This document shows positions 31,900-32,921 of a stretch of DNA of 32,921 nt, one piece after another (positions within the stretch are counted from its first letter, which is position 1; the number at the start of each line of letters is the position of its first letter). This DNA comes from Planctomycetota bacterium. GTDB lineage: Bacteria; Planctomycetota; UBA1135; UBA2386. The notes beneath the pieces are model-generated. The model was not told where the DNA came from. It made no database searches and saw nothing but the letters and a program-made list of their open reading frames with translations. The position numbers and the translations under genes are program-made. The stretch lies in the NCBI GenBank assembly GCA_016793305.1, contig JAEUHU010000463.1, forward strand, positions 1 through 32,921, read 5' to 3'.

Positions 31900-32921
31900 A
31901 TGCGTTCTGCGCTCCTCGTCCCGACGGCGGTCGCCGCCGTCGCCGCCACGCTCTCGGCCCAGGCCCCGCCGACCTACTACAACACGGTCAACACGACGAC
32001 GCCGGCCCTGTTGCGCAGCACGCTGCACGCGGTGATCGACGACCACACGAAGATCCCCTACACGGCGAGCGCGACCGACACGTGGGACGTGCTCGAGGTC
32101 GCCGACCAGGCCCCGAGCAGCAGCACGCAGATCCTCGACCTCTACAAGAACGCGCTCTACACGAAGCAGGGCGGCGGCAACTCGTTCTACAACCGCGAGC
32201 ACAGCTGGCCGAACAGCTACGGGTTCCCGAACGACGGCGCGACCAACTACCCGTACACCGACTGCCACCACCTGTTCCTGTGCGACATCGCCTACAATGG
32301 CGCGCGCGACAACAACCCGTTCCAGGCGGGCACCGCCAGCTGGACCGAGTGGAGCACGGTGGCGAACGCCGGCCAGGGCGGCGGCAGCGGCACGTTCCCC
32401 GGCAACTCCAACTGGTGGACTTCGGCAGCACCGGCCGGCGGCTGGCAGACGTGGAACGGGCGCAAGGGCGACGTGGCGCGCGCGATGTTCTACATGGACG
32501 TCCGCTACGAGGGTGGCACGCACGGCGCTACGGGCGCCAGCGAGCCCGACCTGATCCTCACCGACGACCTCAACCTGATCGACAACAGCGCGACCGGCAG
32601 CAACACGACGATCGCCTACATGGGCAAGCTCAGCGTGCTGCTGCAGTGGCACCTCGACGACCCGGTCGACAGCAAGGAGATCGCGCGCAACAACGCGATC
32701 TACGCCGAGCAGGGCAACCGCAACCCGTTCATCGACCATCCGGAGTGGGTCGCGTGCATCTACCAGAACGCCTGCCAACGCGTGCGGCTGCCGGAGATCT
32801 GGATCAACGAGTTCCACTACGACAACAACGGCACCGACGTGAACGAGCTGGTCGAGATCGCCGGCCCGGCCGGTGAGAAGGTCGACGACTGGATGCTGGT
32901 CGCCTACGACGGCGCCAACGG
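31900..32921 (+). CDS. Endonuclease I family nuclease with lamin-tail domain, cut by window edge
   Basis: This is an exported nuclease; 340 codons are visible and the frame is open at the window end. The signal peptide is RSALLVPTAVAAVAATLSAQA. The endonuclease I (NucM/Vvn/EndA type) domain spans ~25-290. It has the beta-beta-alpha-metal motif N98-R-E-H101-S-W-P, the DCHHLFLCD stretch (121-129), GDVARAMFYMDVRYEG (190-205), and the closing LLQWHLDDPVDSKEIARNNA and RNPFIDHPEW motifs. From ~298 a lamin-tail domain begins (PEIWINEFHYDNNGTDVNEL, then VEIAGPAG...DDWMLVAYDG). Such enzymes cut DNA and RNA outside the cell for nutrient supply. The lamin-tail domain may bind a surface or substrate. The start is the ATG at 31900; a TATCCT box ends nine bases before it and there is no Shine-Dalgarno site. 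More domains or a sorting signal may follow beyond the edge. Confidence 0.93.
   Translation, partial: MRSALLVPTAVAAVAATLSAQAPPTYYNTVNTTTPALLRSTLHAVIDDHTKIPYTASATDTWDVLEVADQAPSSSTQILDLYKNALYTKQGGGNSFYNREHSWPNSYGFPNDGATNYPYTDCHHLFLCDIAYNGARDNNPFQAGTASWTEWSTVANAGQGGGSGTFPGNSNWWTSAAPAGGWQTWNGRKGDVARAMFYMDVRYEGGTHGATGASEPDLILTDDLNLIDNSATGSNTTIAYMGKLSVLLQWHLDDPVDSKEIARNNAIYAEQGNRNPFIDHPEWVACIYQNACQRVRLPEIWINEFHYDNNGTDVNELVEIAGPAGEKVDDWMLVAYDGAN

Overview
The window looks like chromosomal DNA from a very GC-rich Gram-negative bacterium. A planctomycete-type lineage (Planctomycetota) is my best guess. The reasons are the large anchored or secreted proteins with carboxypeptidase-regulatory-like modules, a giant alpha-2-macroglobulin encoded with an ECF sigma factor, menaquinone made by the futalosine route (mqnC), an endonuclease I joined to a lamin-tail domain, several lipoproteins, and first-gene starts that lack Shine-Dalgarno sites. 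This is inference; Myxococcota or a related high-GC group is not excluded. I found no tRNA, rRNA, CRISPR array, insertion sequence or phage gene. No gap between genes exceeds about 230 bases.

Layout. 1-1.0 kb: a DoxX membrane protein (cut by the window edge) divergent from a small Cys-rich exported protein that resembles bufferin-type copper-binding RiPP precursors. 1.1-2.8 kb: a DinB-like protein and a ZU5-like lipoprotein. 3.0-5.0 kb: a transmembrane chemoreceptor. 5.2-9.3 kb: mqnC, then a two-gene operon of a membrane-anchored thioredoxin-fold protein and a hybrid histidine kinase. 9.2-16.4 kb: a DEAD-box RNA helicase with a DbpA-like RNA-binding tail, a GT4 glycosyltransferase, an anchored beta-domain protein and a YrbG-type Na+/Ca2+ exchanger. 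16.5-20.6 kb: a two-domain glycosyltransferase overlapping a methyltransferase, then an exported M28 peptidase. 20.7-22.7 kb: an Rpn-family nuclease with an in-frame codon repeat and a likely internal start, a small membrane protein, a small lipoprotein and a DUF2256-DUF3253 fusion. 22.9-28.4 kb: an ECF sigma factor overlapping a 1666-residue alpha-2-macroglobulin. 28.4-32.9 kb: a secreted helical protein, a large lipoprotein, and endonuclease I plus lamin-tail (cut by the edge).

How the genes work together. The strongest candidate for an undescribed system is the sigma factor / alpha-2-macroglobulin pair. The giant protein begins with a cytoplasmic segment of about 100 residues that looks like an anti-sigma domain. 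It then crosses the membrane and carries a periplasmic thioester (C-x-E-Q) trap. This could couple capture of a foreign protease to transcription. Two other modules deserve attention: the DoxX / Cys-rich peptide pair, and the Rpn gene, where a good Shine-Dalgarno site precedes an internal ATG that would yield a C-terminal fragment like the intragenic antitoxins described for E. coli Rpn proteins.

Gene packing is tight. Three cistron junctions are ATGA overlaps with clear Shine-Dalgarno sites, whereas genes that begin a transcript mostly have none. All identifications come from reading motifs by eye; no database search or computation was run.
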